Numbered from the stretch's first letter, positions 7,149 to 14,533 are shown. The stretch is 29,882 bases of DNA from Clostridia bacterium (GCA_017379815.1 JAFNVK010000113.1:1-29882); one strand, 5' to 3'. Notes: generated by a model not told the origin, from the sequence alone. Program-made: numbers and translations.

Positions 7149-8375
7149 ATGAAAAAGAGTGTATTGAGACAGTATGCCCGCCTGATCGCACAGAAGGGCG
7201 GAAACGTGCAAAAGGGACAGGACGTGATCATTTCCGCGAGCCTGGATCAGCCCGAATTCGTGACCATGGTGGCCGAGGAGTGCTACCGTTGCGGCGCGCG
7301 TAAGGTTACGGTGGATTGGACGCACCAGCCCCTGACCAAGCTCAACTATCAGAAGAGGAGCGTCAAGACGCTTTCCAAGATGGAGGATTGGGAGATCGAG
7401 AAGCTGAAGCACCACGTGGAAACGCTCCCCGTTCGCATTTATCTGGAGTCGGACGATCCCGACGGCCTGCGCGGTATCAACCAGGAGAAGGTCTCCAAGG
7501 CGTCTCAGGCCAGATACAAGATCCTCAAGCCCTTCCGTGAGGCGATGGACAACAAGTACCAGTGGTGCATCGCGGCCGTTCCCGGTGCGGCATGGGCCAA
7601 GAAGGTCTTTCCCGGTGTCAACAAGTTCAAGGCGATGGAGATGCTCTGGGAGGCCATTCTCTACACCTCTCGCGTGTACGGCGACCCCGTTGCCGCATGG
7701 GAGGCACACAACAAGGATCTGGCCGACCGCTGTGCGTATCTCAACAGCCTCGGCATCAAGACCCTGGAGTACCGCTCGGCAAACGGCACCGACCTTAAGG
7801 TCGGCATGATCGAGGACGCGCTCTTTATGGGCGGCTCCGAGAAGGCGCAGGGAAGCGGCATCGAGTTCAATCCCAACATTCCCTCCGAGGAGGCCTTTAT
7901 CTCGCCCATGAAGGGGGAGGCCGAGGGCATCGTGTATTCCTCCAAGCCCCTTTCCTACCGCGGCGAGCTGATCGAGAACTTCTCGGTCCGCTTCGAGGGC
8001 GGCCGCGCCGTTGAGGTGCACGCCGAGAAGAACGAGGAGCTGCTCCGCAAGATGATCTCGATGGACGAGGGTGCGGCATACCTTGGCGAGTGCGCGCTCG
8101 TGCCCTACGACAGTCCCATCCGCAATTCGGGCATTCTCTTCTACAACACCCTCTTTGACGAGAACGCGGCCTGCCATCTGGCGCTCGGACGCGGCTTTAC
8201 CAACGTGCTCAAGGATTATGATCAGTACACCACCGAGGAGTGCTACGCCAAGGGCATCAACCAGTCCATGATCCACGTCGATTTCATGATCGGCACGGAG
8301 GATCTTTCCATCACCGCCGTCACGCGTGACGGTCGCCGCGTGGCCATCTTTGAGAACGGCAACTGGGCGTTTTAA
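7149..8375 (+). CDS. M29-family metallo-aminopeptidase (AmpS/PepS type)
   Basis: A 408-residue cytosolic aminopeptidase that removes N-terminal residues from peptides with a two-metal site, of standard length for family M29 (AmpS, PepS, aminopeptidase T). Candidate metal ligands occur in family order and spacing: E247/E248 in IPSEEAF, E314 in LGECALV, H343 in AACHLALG, H376 and D378 in MIHVDFMIG. I placed the start at ATG 7149 because AAAGGAAG precedes it and the perfect promoter at 7078-7106 would lie inside the longer frame. It is followed 10 bp later by pepT; the two probably finish off peptides imported by the cell. The N-terminal half is the more divergent domain, as usual in this family. 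Confidence 0.93.
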   Translation: MKKSVLRQYARLIAQKGGNVQKGQDVIISASLDQPEFVTMVAEECYRCGARKVTVDWTHQPLTKLNYQKRSVKTLSKMEDWEIEKLKHHVETLPVRIYLESDDPDGLRGINQEKVSKASQARYKILKPFREAMDNKYQWCIAAVPGAAWAKKVFPGVNKFKAMEMLWEAILYTSRVYGDPVAAWEAHNKDLADRCAYLNSLGIKTLEYRSANGTDLKVGMIEDALFMGGSEKAQGSGIEFNPNIPSEEAFISPMKGEAEGIVYSSKPLSYRGELIENFSVRFEGGRAVEVHAEKNEELLRKMISMDEGAAYLGECALVPYDSPIRNSGILFYNTLFDENAACHLALGRGFTNVLKDYDQYTTEECYAKGINQSMIHVDFMIGTEDLSITAVTRDGRRVAIFENGNWAF

Positions 8376-8385
8376 GGGGTGACGT

Positions 8386-9591
8386 ATGGACGTTATCGAG
8401 CGCTTTTTGCACTACGTCAGCTTTGATACGCAGTCGGACGAGCTTTCCGAGACCGTGCCAAGCTCCCTAAAGCAGCGCGTGCTGGGGCAGGCGCTGGCCG
8501 AGGAGCTGACCGCGATCGGTCTTTCGGACGCCGTTTTGGACGATTTTGGCTACGTCTATGCGTTTTTGCCCGCCACGAAGGGTTACGAGTCGATCCCCAC
8601 GCTTGGTTTGATCGCGCACATGGACACCTCTCCCGACGTCAGCGGCGCAAACGTGCGTCCGCGCATCGTGCGCTACGAGGGAGGCGACCTGCCTCTGGAG
8701 AACGGCGATGCTCTGAAGGTGGCGGATTTCCCCTTCCTTGAGCGCTACCGCGGGCAGGAGCTGATCGTGACCGACGGAAGAACGCTTCTGGGTGCGGACG
8801 ATAAGGCAGGCGTTGCCGAGATCCTTTCGGCCTGCGCGTACCTGGTTGCGCATCCCGAGATCCCGCACGGCAGGATCGCCGTTGGCATCACGCCCGACGA
8901 GGAGATCGGACGGGGCGCGGATCACTTTGACCTTGCCCGCTTTGCGGCCTCTGCGGCCTACACGGTGGACGGCGGCGAGCTTGGCGAGATCGAATACGAG
9001 AACTTCAACGCCGCCTCGGCGCACGTCAGGGTGCGGGGCGTCAATATCCATCCCGGCTCGGCAAAGGACCGCATGAAGAACGCGATCCTCATGGCAAACG
9101 AGTATCTTTCCATGCTTCCGCCTGCCGAGACCCCTGCGCACACCGAGGGCTACGAGGGCTTTTACCACGTGCATACCTTTACGGGATGCGAGAGTGGGGC
9201 CGAGATCGGCATGATCGTCCGCGACCACGATCGCGCCAAATTTGAAGCCCGTAAGCGCTTTTTGACCGATCTGACGGCCTACCTCAACGGCGTTTACGGC
9301 GAGGGAAGCTTTACCCTTACGCTCAAGGACAGCTACTACAACATGAAGGAAAAGATCCTGGATCACATGGAGCTGATCGAGAACGCCGAGCGCGCCATGC
9401 GTGCCGTCGGCGTTGAGCCGAGGATCATTCCGATCCGCGGAGGAACCGACGGCGCACGCCTTTCCTACGAGGGCTTGCCCTGTCCCAATCTCTCCACGGG
9501 CGGTGCAAATTTCCACGGCGTGCATGAGTTTATCCCCGTCGAGTCCATGCGTGCCATGGTGCGCGTGCTGGTCGAGCTTGTGCGCGCATAA
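8386..9591 (+). CDS. pepT: Peptidase T (tripeptide aminopeptidase, M20B)
   Basis: A 401-residue cytosolic tripeptidase that removes the N-terminal residue of tripeptides with a dinuclear zinc site. Family motifs are intact: AHMDTSPD (H78, D80), LLGADDKAG (bridging D138), PDEEIGRG (general base E172, ligand E173), YTVDGGE, and the C-terminal GGTDGARLS and NLSTGG...FHGVHEF block that carries the last histidine ligand. The length and motif order match PepT rather than other M20 peptidases. The start codon is preceded only by a GGGGTG tract, and the gene lies 10 bp after the M29 aminopeptidase, so coupled translation is likely. The unit ends at the hairpin at 9608-9645. Confidence 0.96.
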   Translation: MDVIERFLHYVSFDTQSDELSETVPSSLKQRVLGQALAEELTAIGLSDAVLDDFGYVYAFLPATKGYESIPTLGLIAHMDTSPDVSGANVRPRIVRYEGGDLPLENGDALKVADFPFLERYRGQELIVTDGRTLLGADDKAGVAEILSACAYLVAHPEIPHGRIAVGITPDEEIGRGADHFDLARFAASAAYTVDGGELGEIEYENFNAASAHVRVRGVNIHPGSAKDRMKNAILMANEYLSMLPPAETPAHTEGYEGFYHVHTFTGCESGAEIGMIVRDHDRAKFEARKRFLTDLTAYLNGVYGEGSFTLTLKDSYYNMKEKILDHMELIENAERAMRAVGVEPRIIPIRGGTDGARLSYEGLPCPNLSTGGANFHGVHEFIPVESMRAMVRVLVELVRA

Positions 9592-9607
9592 CGCATTTTC
9601 CAAACAG

Positions 9608-9645
9608 AAAAAGGTCTCTTACGCCGATGCGTAGGAGACCTTTTT
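9608..9645. terminator. Bidirectional terminator between pepT and the PG-binding operon
   Basis: AAAAAGGTCTC pairs with GAGACCTTTTT around an inner TTACGC/GCGTAG stem. The T5 tract occurs on both strands and separates two convergent operons. Confidence 0.85.
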
Positions 9646-9649
9646 GGTT

Positions 9650-10183
9650 TTATTCCACGGGATAAAGTCCGGCGAGCAGGTTGTGCTGGTCGGCAAGCGC
9701 GTTCCAGGTCAAGAGATCCACCCGTCCGCTCTCGGGCAGGGCGTTGCGCGATTGAAAGACGCGTACGGCCTCCTCGGTGATCGGACCGAAGATGCCGTCC
9801 ACCCGCACCTCCGAAAGCTCCGGGTAGAGACGCTCCAGCTCGCGGAGCATGAATTGCACCACCGTGACGACGAAATTGCGGTCGCCCTCCCCAAGCGAGA
9901 AGCCCTTCGGCTCACGCGGAAATACGACGATCTCGCGCGGCGGTGCATTCTCGGCAAGTGACGCACGGTAGGCGAGAAAGAGCGTTTCAAAGGTCTCGGG
10001 ATCCCCAACGCCCGTTACGGGAAGCCCCTGCGTTTGTTGAAACGCGCTCAACGAGCGCCGGGTGTCCTCGGCAAAGATCCCATCTACGGGGGGTGCGGGA
10101 ATGCGCTCATCCGCAAAGGAGAGCTGCCGCAGGTAGCGCTGCAGATTTCGGGTGGCGTCGGCGTAGGAATCGGGTTGAGTCAT
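9650..10183 (-). CDS. Protein with two peptidoglycan-binding repeats, no signal peptide
   Basis: A 177-residue protein made of two PG_binding_1-like three-helix repeats: residues 9-71 (NLQRYLRQL...VDGIFAEDTRRSLSAFQQ) and 100-165 (VVQFMLREL...VDGIFGPITEEAVRVFQ). Both carry the VDGIF-x(4)-T/E pattern typical of the family. No catalytic domain, signal peptide or membrane span is visible, so it would be made and kept in the cytosol unless exported by another route. ATG 10183 is preceded by AAAGGAG. It is the last gene of the operon with the SpoIID-like protein 18 bp upstream, which points to a role in binding spore cortex or coat-associated peptidoglycan (inference). Confidence 0.82.
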   Translation of the reverse strand: MTQPDSYADATRNLQRYLRQLSFADERIPAPPVDGIFAEDTRRSLSAFQQTQGLPVTGVGDPETFETLFLAYRASLAENAPPREIVVFPREPKGFSLGEGDRNFVVTVVQFMLRELERLYPELSEVRVDGIFGPITEEAVRVFQSRNALPESGRVDLLTWNALADQHNLLAGLYPVE

Positions 10184-10201
10184 TGGCGATTTCTCCTTTC
10201 C

Positions 10202-11599
10202 TTATGCACCCACGTCAAAGCCGGGATGCTGTCCCTCCTGCAGCATCGAGCCGCGGTAGAGGGTCTGGTATAGCTCGGTGATGGCGTTCCAGGTCGTGGA
10301 GGCCACCACGCCGTTTGGCGCAAGACCGAAGCGCTCCTGAAAGGCCAGCACGGCGTTTTGCGTGCGCGGTCCGAAATAGCCCGTCGCGGCAGTCGGAGGG
10401 ATCTCGGTGTAGGTGCGGCCAATATAGTTCAGATATTCCTGCAGCAGCGTGACCTGCTCGGATTCCGCGCCGATGCGCAAGGGGACGCCGCCGTAGGGCA
10501 GGGTATAGCCCTCAACGTACTCGGGCGGAATGGTGCGCACGATGCCCACGTAGGCGCGGTAAATGCGGTTCCAGGTCTCCTCTCCCACCACGCCGTCCGG
10601 CAAAAGACCGAAGGTGCGCTGGGCCGCCTCCACGGCTGCGCGGGTCTCCTCCCCGAAGACGCCGTCTACCGTAAGTGCGGGGATGGTATCGTAAAACTGT
10701 GAGAGGTAGGAGAGAAAATACTGCAAATTACGCACCCCGTCCCCTGCGCTTCCCGTTTCCAGAACGCCGGGATACTGCTTTGTCACCTCCTCCAGCGTGA
10801 TCCCCTCGGAGGAAAGGTCGTTAAGCCGCTTGACGCCGATATAGACGTTTTGAATCGTATACCAGGTGGCTTTTCCCACGATGCCGTCGGGCGTCAGGTT
10901 GAAGATCTCCTGGAAGCGGCGCACGGCGGCGTCGGTATCGTTCGTGAAGATGCCGTCGGTGGCAAGGATCTTGGGAATGGAGGGGTAGTTGGAGGAGATG
11001 CGGTTGAGGCGGATCTGCAGCGTGCGCACCTCGTCTCCGGTCGAGCCGAGCTGCAGGGGGATGCTCGGGGCGCTTTCGCCGGGCGCCTCAACGGGGGCGT
11101 TCTGCACCAGCTCGATATCGTCTCCGTAGTAGTAGGTGAGGATGTCGAAGGGGGTAAGTCCCTCCTCGGCGAGCGCAACCGAGCCCCATTGCGAAAGCCC
11201 GTTGCAGGTGGTCGTCGTTCCGTTGCAATATTGGGCAAACAGGGGCTCGACGTTGCCGATCCTGCGGATGTAGTTATTGAACAGCTCTGCCGTGATGGTG
11301 CGAACGTTCTCGAAAATATCTCGGTTTGGCACGAAGTATTGGTCGTATGCCGTGGAGGCTGTGATATCGAAGGGATAGCCGCGCGTGCGGTAGTATTCGG
11401 TATAGATACGGTTGAGCGCAAAGGAGACCTGTGCGTAGACGTTGGCTCGGATCGCGCTCTCGGGCCAGGTGGGATAGATCTCGCTGGAGGCCACGTTGGC
11501 CACGTAATCGAGGAAGGGAAGCGTCACGTTTTCGGCCTCGCTGTCGGGAGGACCGAGATGCACGGTGATGCTTTGGGGAACGGTGGGAAGCTCAGGCAT
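10202..11599 (-). CDS. SpoIID-like domain protein with three peptidoglycan-binding repeats
   Basis: A 465-residue protein. Residues 29-165 resemble the SpoIID/LytB fold: DYVANVASSEIYPTWP (31-46) with E40 where SpoIID has its catalytic glutamate, the ANVYAQVSFALNR helix, and YCNGTTTTCNGLSQWGS (124-140), which holds two cysteines near where SpoIID proteins bind zinc. SpoIID is a lytic transglycosylase that thins septal peptidoglycan during engulfment; whether this diverged copy is active is unknown. Residues 184-255, 284-352 and 375-447 are three PG_binding_1 repeats, each with a DGxF/GYFG and F-x-LxPDGxV pattern. Unlike classical SpoIID there is no N-terminal membrane anchor or signal peptide. 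ATG 11599 follows AAAGGAG. It is flanked within an operon by a beta-sandwich protein and another PG-binding protein. Confidence 0.82.
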   Translation of the reverse strand: MPELPTVPQSITVHLGPPDSEAENVTLPFLDYVANVASSEIYPTWPESAIRANVYAQVSFALNRIYTEYYRTRGYPFDITASTAYDQYFVPNRDIFENVRTITAELFNNYIRRIGNVEPLFAQYCNGTTTTCNGLSQWGSVALAEEGLTPFDILTYYYGDDIELVQNAPVEAPGESAPSIPLQLGSTGDEVRTLQIRLNRISSNYPSIPKILATDGIFTNDTDAAVRRFQEIFNLTPDGIVGKATWYTIQNVYIGVKRLNDLSSEGITLEEVTKQYPGVLETGSAGDGVRNLQYFLSYLSQFYDTIPALTVDGVFGEETRAAVEAAQRTFGLLPDGVVGEETWNRIYRAYVGIVRTIPPEYVEGYTLPYGGVPLRIGAESEQVTLLQEYLNYIGRTYTEIPPTAATGYFGPRTQNAVLAFQERFGLAPNGVVASTTWNAITELYQTLYRGSMLQEGQHPGFDVGA

Positions 11600-11622
11600 A
11601 GACGTTGCTCCTTTCAGAATCC

Positions 11623-12057
11623 TCAGAGGCTGTTTCGCCCGGGGGCTTCGATCACGCGGTCGCCGCTTGGGGAATAGCCGTCGGGGGCTTGATTTTCGGT
11701 AAGCGGGATCAGATCCACCGCCTGAATGGCAATGATGCCGTCAAAGATCGGGACGCCAATATAGGATTGGTGAAAATACCCCTCCAGATAGACGTCGAGC
11801 AGATAGGTCGCATAGGGACGTACGCCCGGCTCTTGCGGGCGCAGAGACTCTTCGCGGGGCGGCGCGGGGAGGGGAACGAGAGGGATCCTGCCGTCTCTCC
11901 CCGTTACTGCGCTCTGCAAAAGATCGCTCGTGCCGGACGCACCCTCCTTTGGCAGAGAGCGCACCTGCACCTGCGCGCCCTCAAGGGGGATCGCGCCGCG
12001 CGCCGTGCTGACGCGTACCGAGAGATAGCCTGTTCCTTGTGTGCTTTCGGAATTCAT
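11623..12057 (-). CDS. Beta-sandwich (carboxypeptidase-regulatory/Cna-B-like) small protein
   Basis: A 144-residue protein. I chose ATG 12057 because AAGGAGG lies seven bases upstream; the longer frame to 12138 would cross the promoter region. The sequence GYLSVRVSTARGAIPLEGAQVQVR (11-34 region), VTGRDGRIPLVPLPAP and TYLLDVYLEGYFHQSYIGVPIFDG...IQAVDLIPL has the alternating pattern of a carboxypeptidase-regulatory/transthyretin-like domain. Such domains are usually structural or adhesive. No signal peptide is seen. It is the first gene of the operon, 23 bp before the SpoIID-like gene; I recall this trio from other Clostridia but not a proven function. Confidence 0.72.
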   Translation of the reverse strand: MNSESTQGTGYLSVRVSTARGAIPLEGAQVQVRSLPKEGASGTSDLLQSAVTGRDGRIPLVPLPAPPREESLRPQEPGVRPYATYLLDVYLEGYFHQSYIGVPIFDGIIAIQAVDLIPLTENQAPDGYSPSGDRVIEAPGRNSL

Positions 12058-12091
12058 GGGACGCCTCCTTCTTACTTGATGACTCTTTAGC

Positions 12092-12117
12092 ATTCTATGA
12101 GAAAAACGCCTCTGTGT
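12092..12117 (-). promoter_or_regulatory. Candidate mother-cell (sigma-K/E-like) promoter of the SpoIID-like operon
   Basis: On the minus strand AC (12117-12116), 16 bp, then CATAGAATG (12099-12091), 34 bp before the ATG at 12057. The -10 also fits the sigma-E form CATANNAT. The format matches the element before the small-protein operon at 2445. Confidence 0.35.
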
Positions 12118-12169
12118 TTCACGCCTTTTTTCGTTCACAGAAAGTTAACACATAAATCCGCAAGAGTTC

Positions 12170-12198
12170 TTGCAATTCGACGAAAAAAAAGATAAAAT
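12170..12198 (+). promoter_or_regulatory. Sigma-A promoter of sufC-sufB
   Basis: TTGCAA (12170-12175), 17 bp containing an A8 run, TAAAAT (12193-12198), 45 bp before the sufC start. No IscR/RirA-like dyad is evident. Confidence 0.7.
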
Positions 12199-12243
12199 AT
12201 ATAAGATAACGGACAAACAGAAAAGGAATAAAAGGAAACCGAA

Positions 12244-12960
12244 ATGTTAGAATTTCAAAACGTATCCTACGTAACGGCGGACGGAAAGGAGATCCTGCGC
12301 GACGTCAGCGTCAGAATCGCCGATCGCTTCGTGGCGGTGACCGGGCCAAACGGCAGCGGAAAATCCACCATGGCAAAGCTCATCGCCGGAATATACCGTC
12401 CCACCTCCGGAAGGATCCTTCTGGACGGCGAGGACATTACGCAGCTTTCCATCACCGAGCGCGCAAATCGCGGCGTCAGCTTTGCCTTCCAGCAGCCCGT
12501 GCGCTTCAAGGGGATCACGGTCAAGGATCTGATCTCGCTTGCCTCGGGAAAGAAGATCTCGGTCACCGATGCCTGCGTGTATCTTTCCGAGGTGGGCCTT
12601 TGCGCCAAGAACTATATCAACCGCGAGGTGGACGATTCGCTCTCGGGCGGTGAGCTCAAGCGCATCGAGATCGCCATGATCAACGCCAGAGGCACCAAGC
12701 TCTCGGTCTTTGACGAGCCCGAGGCAGGCATCGACCTGTGGAGCTTTGGCAATCTGATCGACGTTTTTCGCGGCATGTACGAGAGAACGAGAGGAACCAT
12801 CCTCATTATCTCCCATCAGGAGAGGATCCTGGATATTGCCGATAAGATCCTCGTGATCTCGGGAGGAACCGTCAGTGCCTACGGCAGCAAGGAGGAGATC
12901 CTTCCCGGACTCCTCAGCGTGCAGTCGGGCTGCCGTGCGATCAAGGGGGCAAGCGTATGA
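12244..12960 (+). CDS. sufC: Fe-S cluster assembly ATPase SufC
   Basis: A 238-residue cytosolic ABC-type ATPase that drives conformational change in the SufB/D scaffold during Fe-S cluster assembly; it is not a transporter subunit. Motifs: Walker A GPNGSGKST (34-42), Q-loop AFQQPVRFKG (the SufC-type PxxxxG follow-up), signature LSGGELKRIEIA, Walker B LSVFDEPEAGID and switch ISHQER. The DEPEAGID and GGELKR forms are typical of SufC and its archaeal relatives. The ribosome binding site is AAAGGA. The stop codon overlaps the start of the next gene (ATGA-type junction at 12957-12960), so the two products are translationally coupled and presumably form one complex. Confidence 0.95.
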   Translation: MLEFQNVSYVTADGKEILRDVSVRIADRFVAVTGPNGSGKSTMAKLIAGIYRPTSGRILLDGEDITQLSITERANRGVSFAFQQPVRFKGITVKDLISLASGKKISVTDACVYLSEVGLCAKNYINREVDDSLSGGELKRIEIAMINARGTKLSVFDEPEAGIDLWSFGNLIDVFRGMYERTRGTILIISHQERILDIADKILVISGGTVSAYGSKEEILPGLLSVQSGCRAIKGASV

Positions 12961-13877
12961 TGGACTCGATTCAGAAAACCTTACTGGAGCAGGTGGCTGA
13001 CCTGCACGAGGTGCCCCAGGGGGCATACTCCATCCGTGTCAACGGCTCGCTTGCGGGCAAGAACGACTCGGAGAACATCAGCATCGTACAAAAGACCGAC
13101 AAGCCGGGAATTGACATCTACGTCAAGCCCGGGACCAAAAAGGAGAGCCTGCACATCCCCGTTCTGCTTTCGCAGAGCGGACTGAAGGAGGTCGTTTACA
13201 ACGATTTCCATATCGGCGAGGATTGCGACGTCACCATCGTGGCAGGCTGCGGCATTCACAACGGCGGCTCCGCAGAGAGCGAGCATAGCGGTATTCACAC
13301 CTTCTATCTTGCCCCTCGCGCAAAGGTCCGCTACGTGGAGAAGCACTACGGACAGGGAGAGGGCACGGGCAAGAACGTGATGAATCCCACCACCGTCGTG
13401 GAAATGGAAGAGGACAGCTATCTGGAGATGGAGACCGCTCAGATCAAGGGCGTGGACTCCACCGTACGCAATACCACGGCGCGTCTGGCCTCCGGTGCTA
13501 CGCTGGTCGTGCGTGAAAAGATCATGACGCACGGCACGCAGTTTGCCGAGACCGAGTTTACCGTGGATCTGAACGGTGAGGGCTGCGGCGCACACGTGGT
13601 CTCGCGCTCGGTCGCCAAGGATCAGAGCCGTCAGAGCTTCCGCTCCATGGTGCGCGGCAACAGCGCCTGCACGGGACACACCGAGTGTGACGCCATCATT
13701 ATGGACGATGCACAGGTCACGGCCATTCCGCAGATCGAAGCCAACCACACCGAGGCGTCTCTGATTCACGAGGCTGCCATCGGCAAGATCGCAGGCGAGC
13801 AGCTGATCAAGCTGATGACCTTGGGTCTGAGCGAAAAGGAGGCCGAGGAGGAGATCATCAACGGCTTCCTCAAATAA
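12957..13877 (+). CDS. sufB: Short SufB/SufD-family Fe-S scaffold protein
   Basis: A 306-residue SufB/SufD-family beta-helix scaffold, much shorter than the SufB (about 470) and SufD (about 430) of full SUF operons but close to the archaeal SufB-like proteins. The C-terminal core block is clear: HTECDAIIMDDAQVTAIPQIEANH then LIHEAAIGKI and a final KEAEEEIINGFLK helix. C244 lies where SufB has its functional cysteine (HTEC-D), and H271-E272 match the EHEA motif, so the cluster-building residues look retained and SufB-like rather than SufD-like. It directly overlaps sufC. No sufD, sufS, sufU or sufE is nearby, so this is a candidate two-component SUF. The start could be the first or second of two adjacent ATG codons. 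Confidence 0.9.
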   Translation: MMDSIQKTLLEQVADLHEVPQGAYSIRVNGSLAGKNDSENISIVQKTDKPGIDIYVKPGTKKESLHIPVLLSQSGLKEVVYNDFHIGEDCDVTIVAGCGIHNGGSAESEHSGIHTFYLAPRAKVRYVEKHYGQGEGTGKNVMNPTTVVEMEEDSYLEMETAQIKGVDSTVRNTTARLASGATLVVREKIMTHGTQFAETEFTVDLNGEGCGAHVVSRSVAKDQSRQSFRSMVRGNSACTGHTECDAIIMDDAQVTAIPQIEANHTEASLIHEAAIGKIAGEQLIKLMTLGLSEKEAEEEIINGFLK

Positions 13878-13922
13878 ATTTTCTCCCTTTTCGGGACGCT
13901 TAGGGTCCTGATCCAAGGGGCA

Positions 13923-13957
13923 GAGAGGGCGTCCGCACGGCGTGCGGACGCCCTCTC
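13923..13957 (+). terminator. Perfect 16-bp hairpin after sufB (terminator-like, weak T-tract)
   Basis: GAGAGGGCGTCCGCAC and GTGCGGACGCCCTCTC pair perfectly around a 3-base GGC loop, 46 bp past the sufB stop. Only GCTTT follows, so intrinsic termination may be incomplete; it may instead stabilise the 3' end of the mRNA. Confidence 0.5.
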
Positions 13958-14088
13958 GCTTTGCCTGCCGAGGGTCCGCTTTTTTGTACTCTCGGAATGT
14001 AGAAAAAACCGTTCACAATTTGGGCAGAATGCACAAAAACACAAAAACCTTTTTGAAGGTTTCCACAAATGGAATTTTCGGTTTTTAA

Positions 14089-14103
14089 GTAAAAATGATT
14101 TAC
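14089..14103. repeat. Dyad GTAAA-N5-TTTAC, distal copy
   Basis: A 15-bp inverted repeat, GTAAA aatga TTTAC, that starts 243 bp upstream of the -35 box of the ABC operon. An identical-format copy lies exactly 104 bp downstream. A candidate operator; no regulator gene is in the window. Confidence 0.4.
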
Positions 14104-14192
14104 CTTTTCAAAAAGAAGGAAAAACGGTCGCAAAAACGAGCGAAAAAATAACCAAAAATGCCATGATTCTGCTTGCGCGACGCGAAAAATGC

Positions 14193-14207
14193 GTAAATAA
14201 AATTTAC
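14193..14207. repeat. Dyad GTAAA-N5-TTTAC, proximal copy
   Basis: GTAAA taaaa TTTAC, with the palindrome extended to GTAAAT/ATTTAC. It lies about 125 bp upstream of the -35 box at 14332. Same arms and spacing as the distal copy. Confidence 0.4.
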
Positions 14208-14331
14208 TTCTCAAAAATGGAAAAAACTGTAACGGCAGAGGGCCTGCTTTTTGGGGGATGGAATTTGCGGGAAATCGGTTTTTTGCACCCGTTTTGCCTG
14301 CTCGGACGGATTTTTCGAGGCGGAAAAATGC

Positions 14332-14360
14332 TTGACAGAAGGGGAAAGATGTGGTATGAT
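14332..14360 (+). promoter_or_regulatory. Sigma-A promoter of the seven-gene ABC/DUF5696 operon
   Basis: Perfect TTGACA (14332-14337), 17 bp, TATGAT (14355-14360). Transcription should start near 14367, leaving a leader of about 230 nt before the first start codon. No internal promoter or terminator is evident before 28411. Confidence 0.85.
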
Positions 14361-14392
14361 ATAAGAACGTTATAAGGATGACTTTGCCCGCG

Positions 14393-14415
14393 GACAAAAC
14401 GCACTCGGTTTTGTC
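14393..14415 (+). promoter_or_regulatory. Leader hairpin 1
   Basis: GACAAAAC (14393-14400) and GTTTTGTC (14408-14415) form a perfect 8-bp stem with a 7-base loop, near the 5' end of the leader; flanking CCGC/GCGG could extend it past a bulge. No T-run follows. Confidence 0.5.
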
Positions 14416-14496
14416 TGTGCCTGCGGCCCACGAAGGACTTGACGTCAACCCCTGCCCAAGGGCTTCGGTTGGCGCCGGATCTTTCATTCGTGTGCG

Positions 14497-14533
14497 CGTG
14501 CGTATGCGTGTATGCTCTACGCGCGTATACGCG
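14497..14533 (+). promoter_or_regulatory. Leader hairpin 2 in an alternating purine-pyrimidine tract
   Basis: Arms 14497-14512 and 14518-14533 can form 15 of 16 RNA base pairs (several G-U, one C-A mismatch) around a 5-base loop. As DNA, 14489-14515 and 14518-14533 alternate pyrimidine and purine without a break. It ends 65 nt before the ATG at 14599 and has no T-tract, so it is not a terminator. Confidence 0.55.

Larger units (their letters stand above)
13958..14331 (+). other. AT-rich, gene-free upstream region of the ABC operon
   Basis: This stretch of about 370 bases holds no credible gene: short frames lack ribosome binding sites. It is rich in A-tracts (possible intrinsic bending) and contains the two 15-bp dyads described separately. 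Confidence 0.6.

Noticed and set aside
14332..14400. A catabolite-repression (cre) site at the ABC operon promoter
   Set aside because: No convincing match to the TGNAANCGNTNNCA pattern was found around the -35 and -10 boxes.
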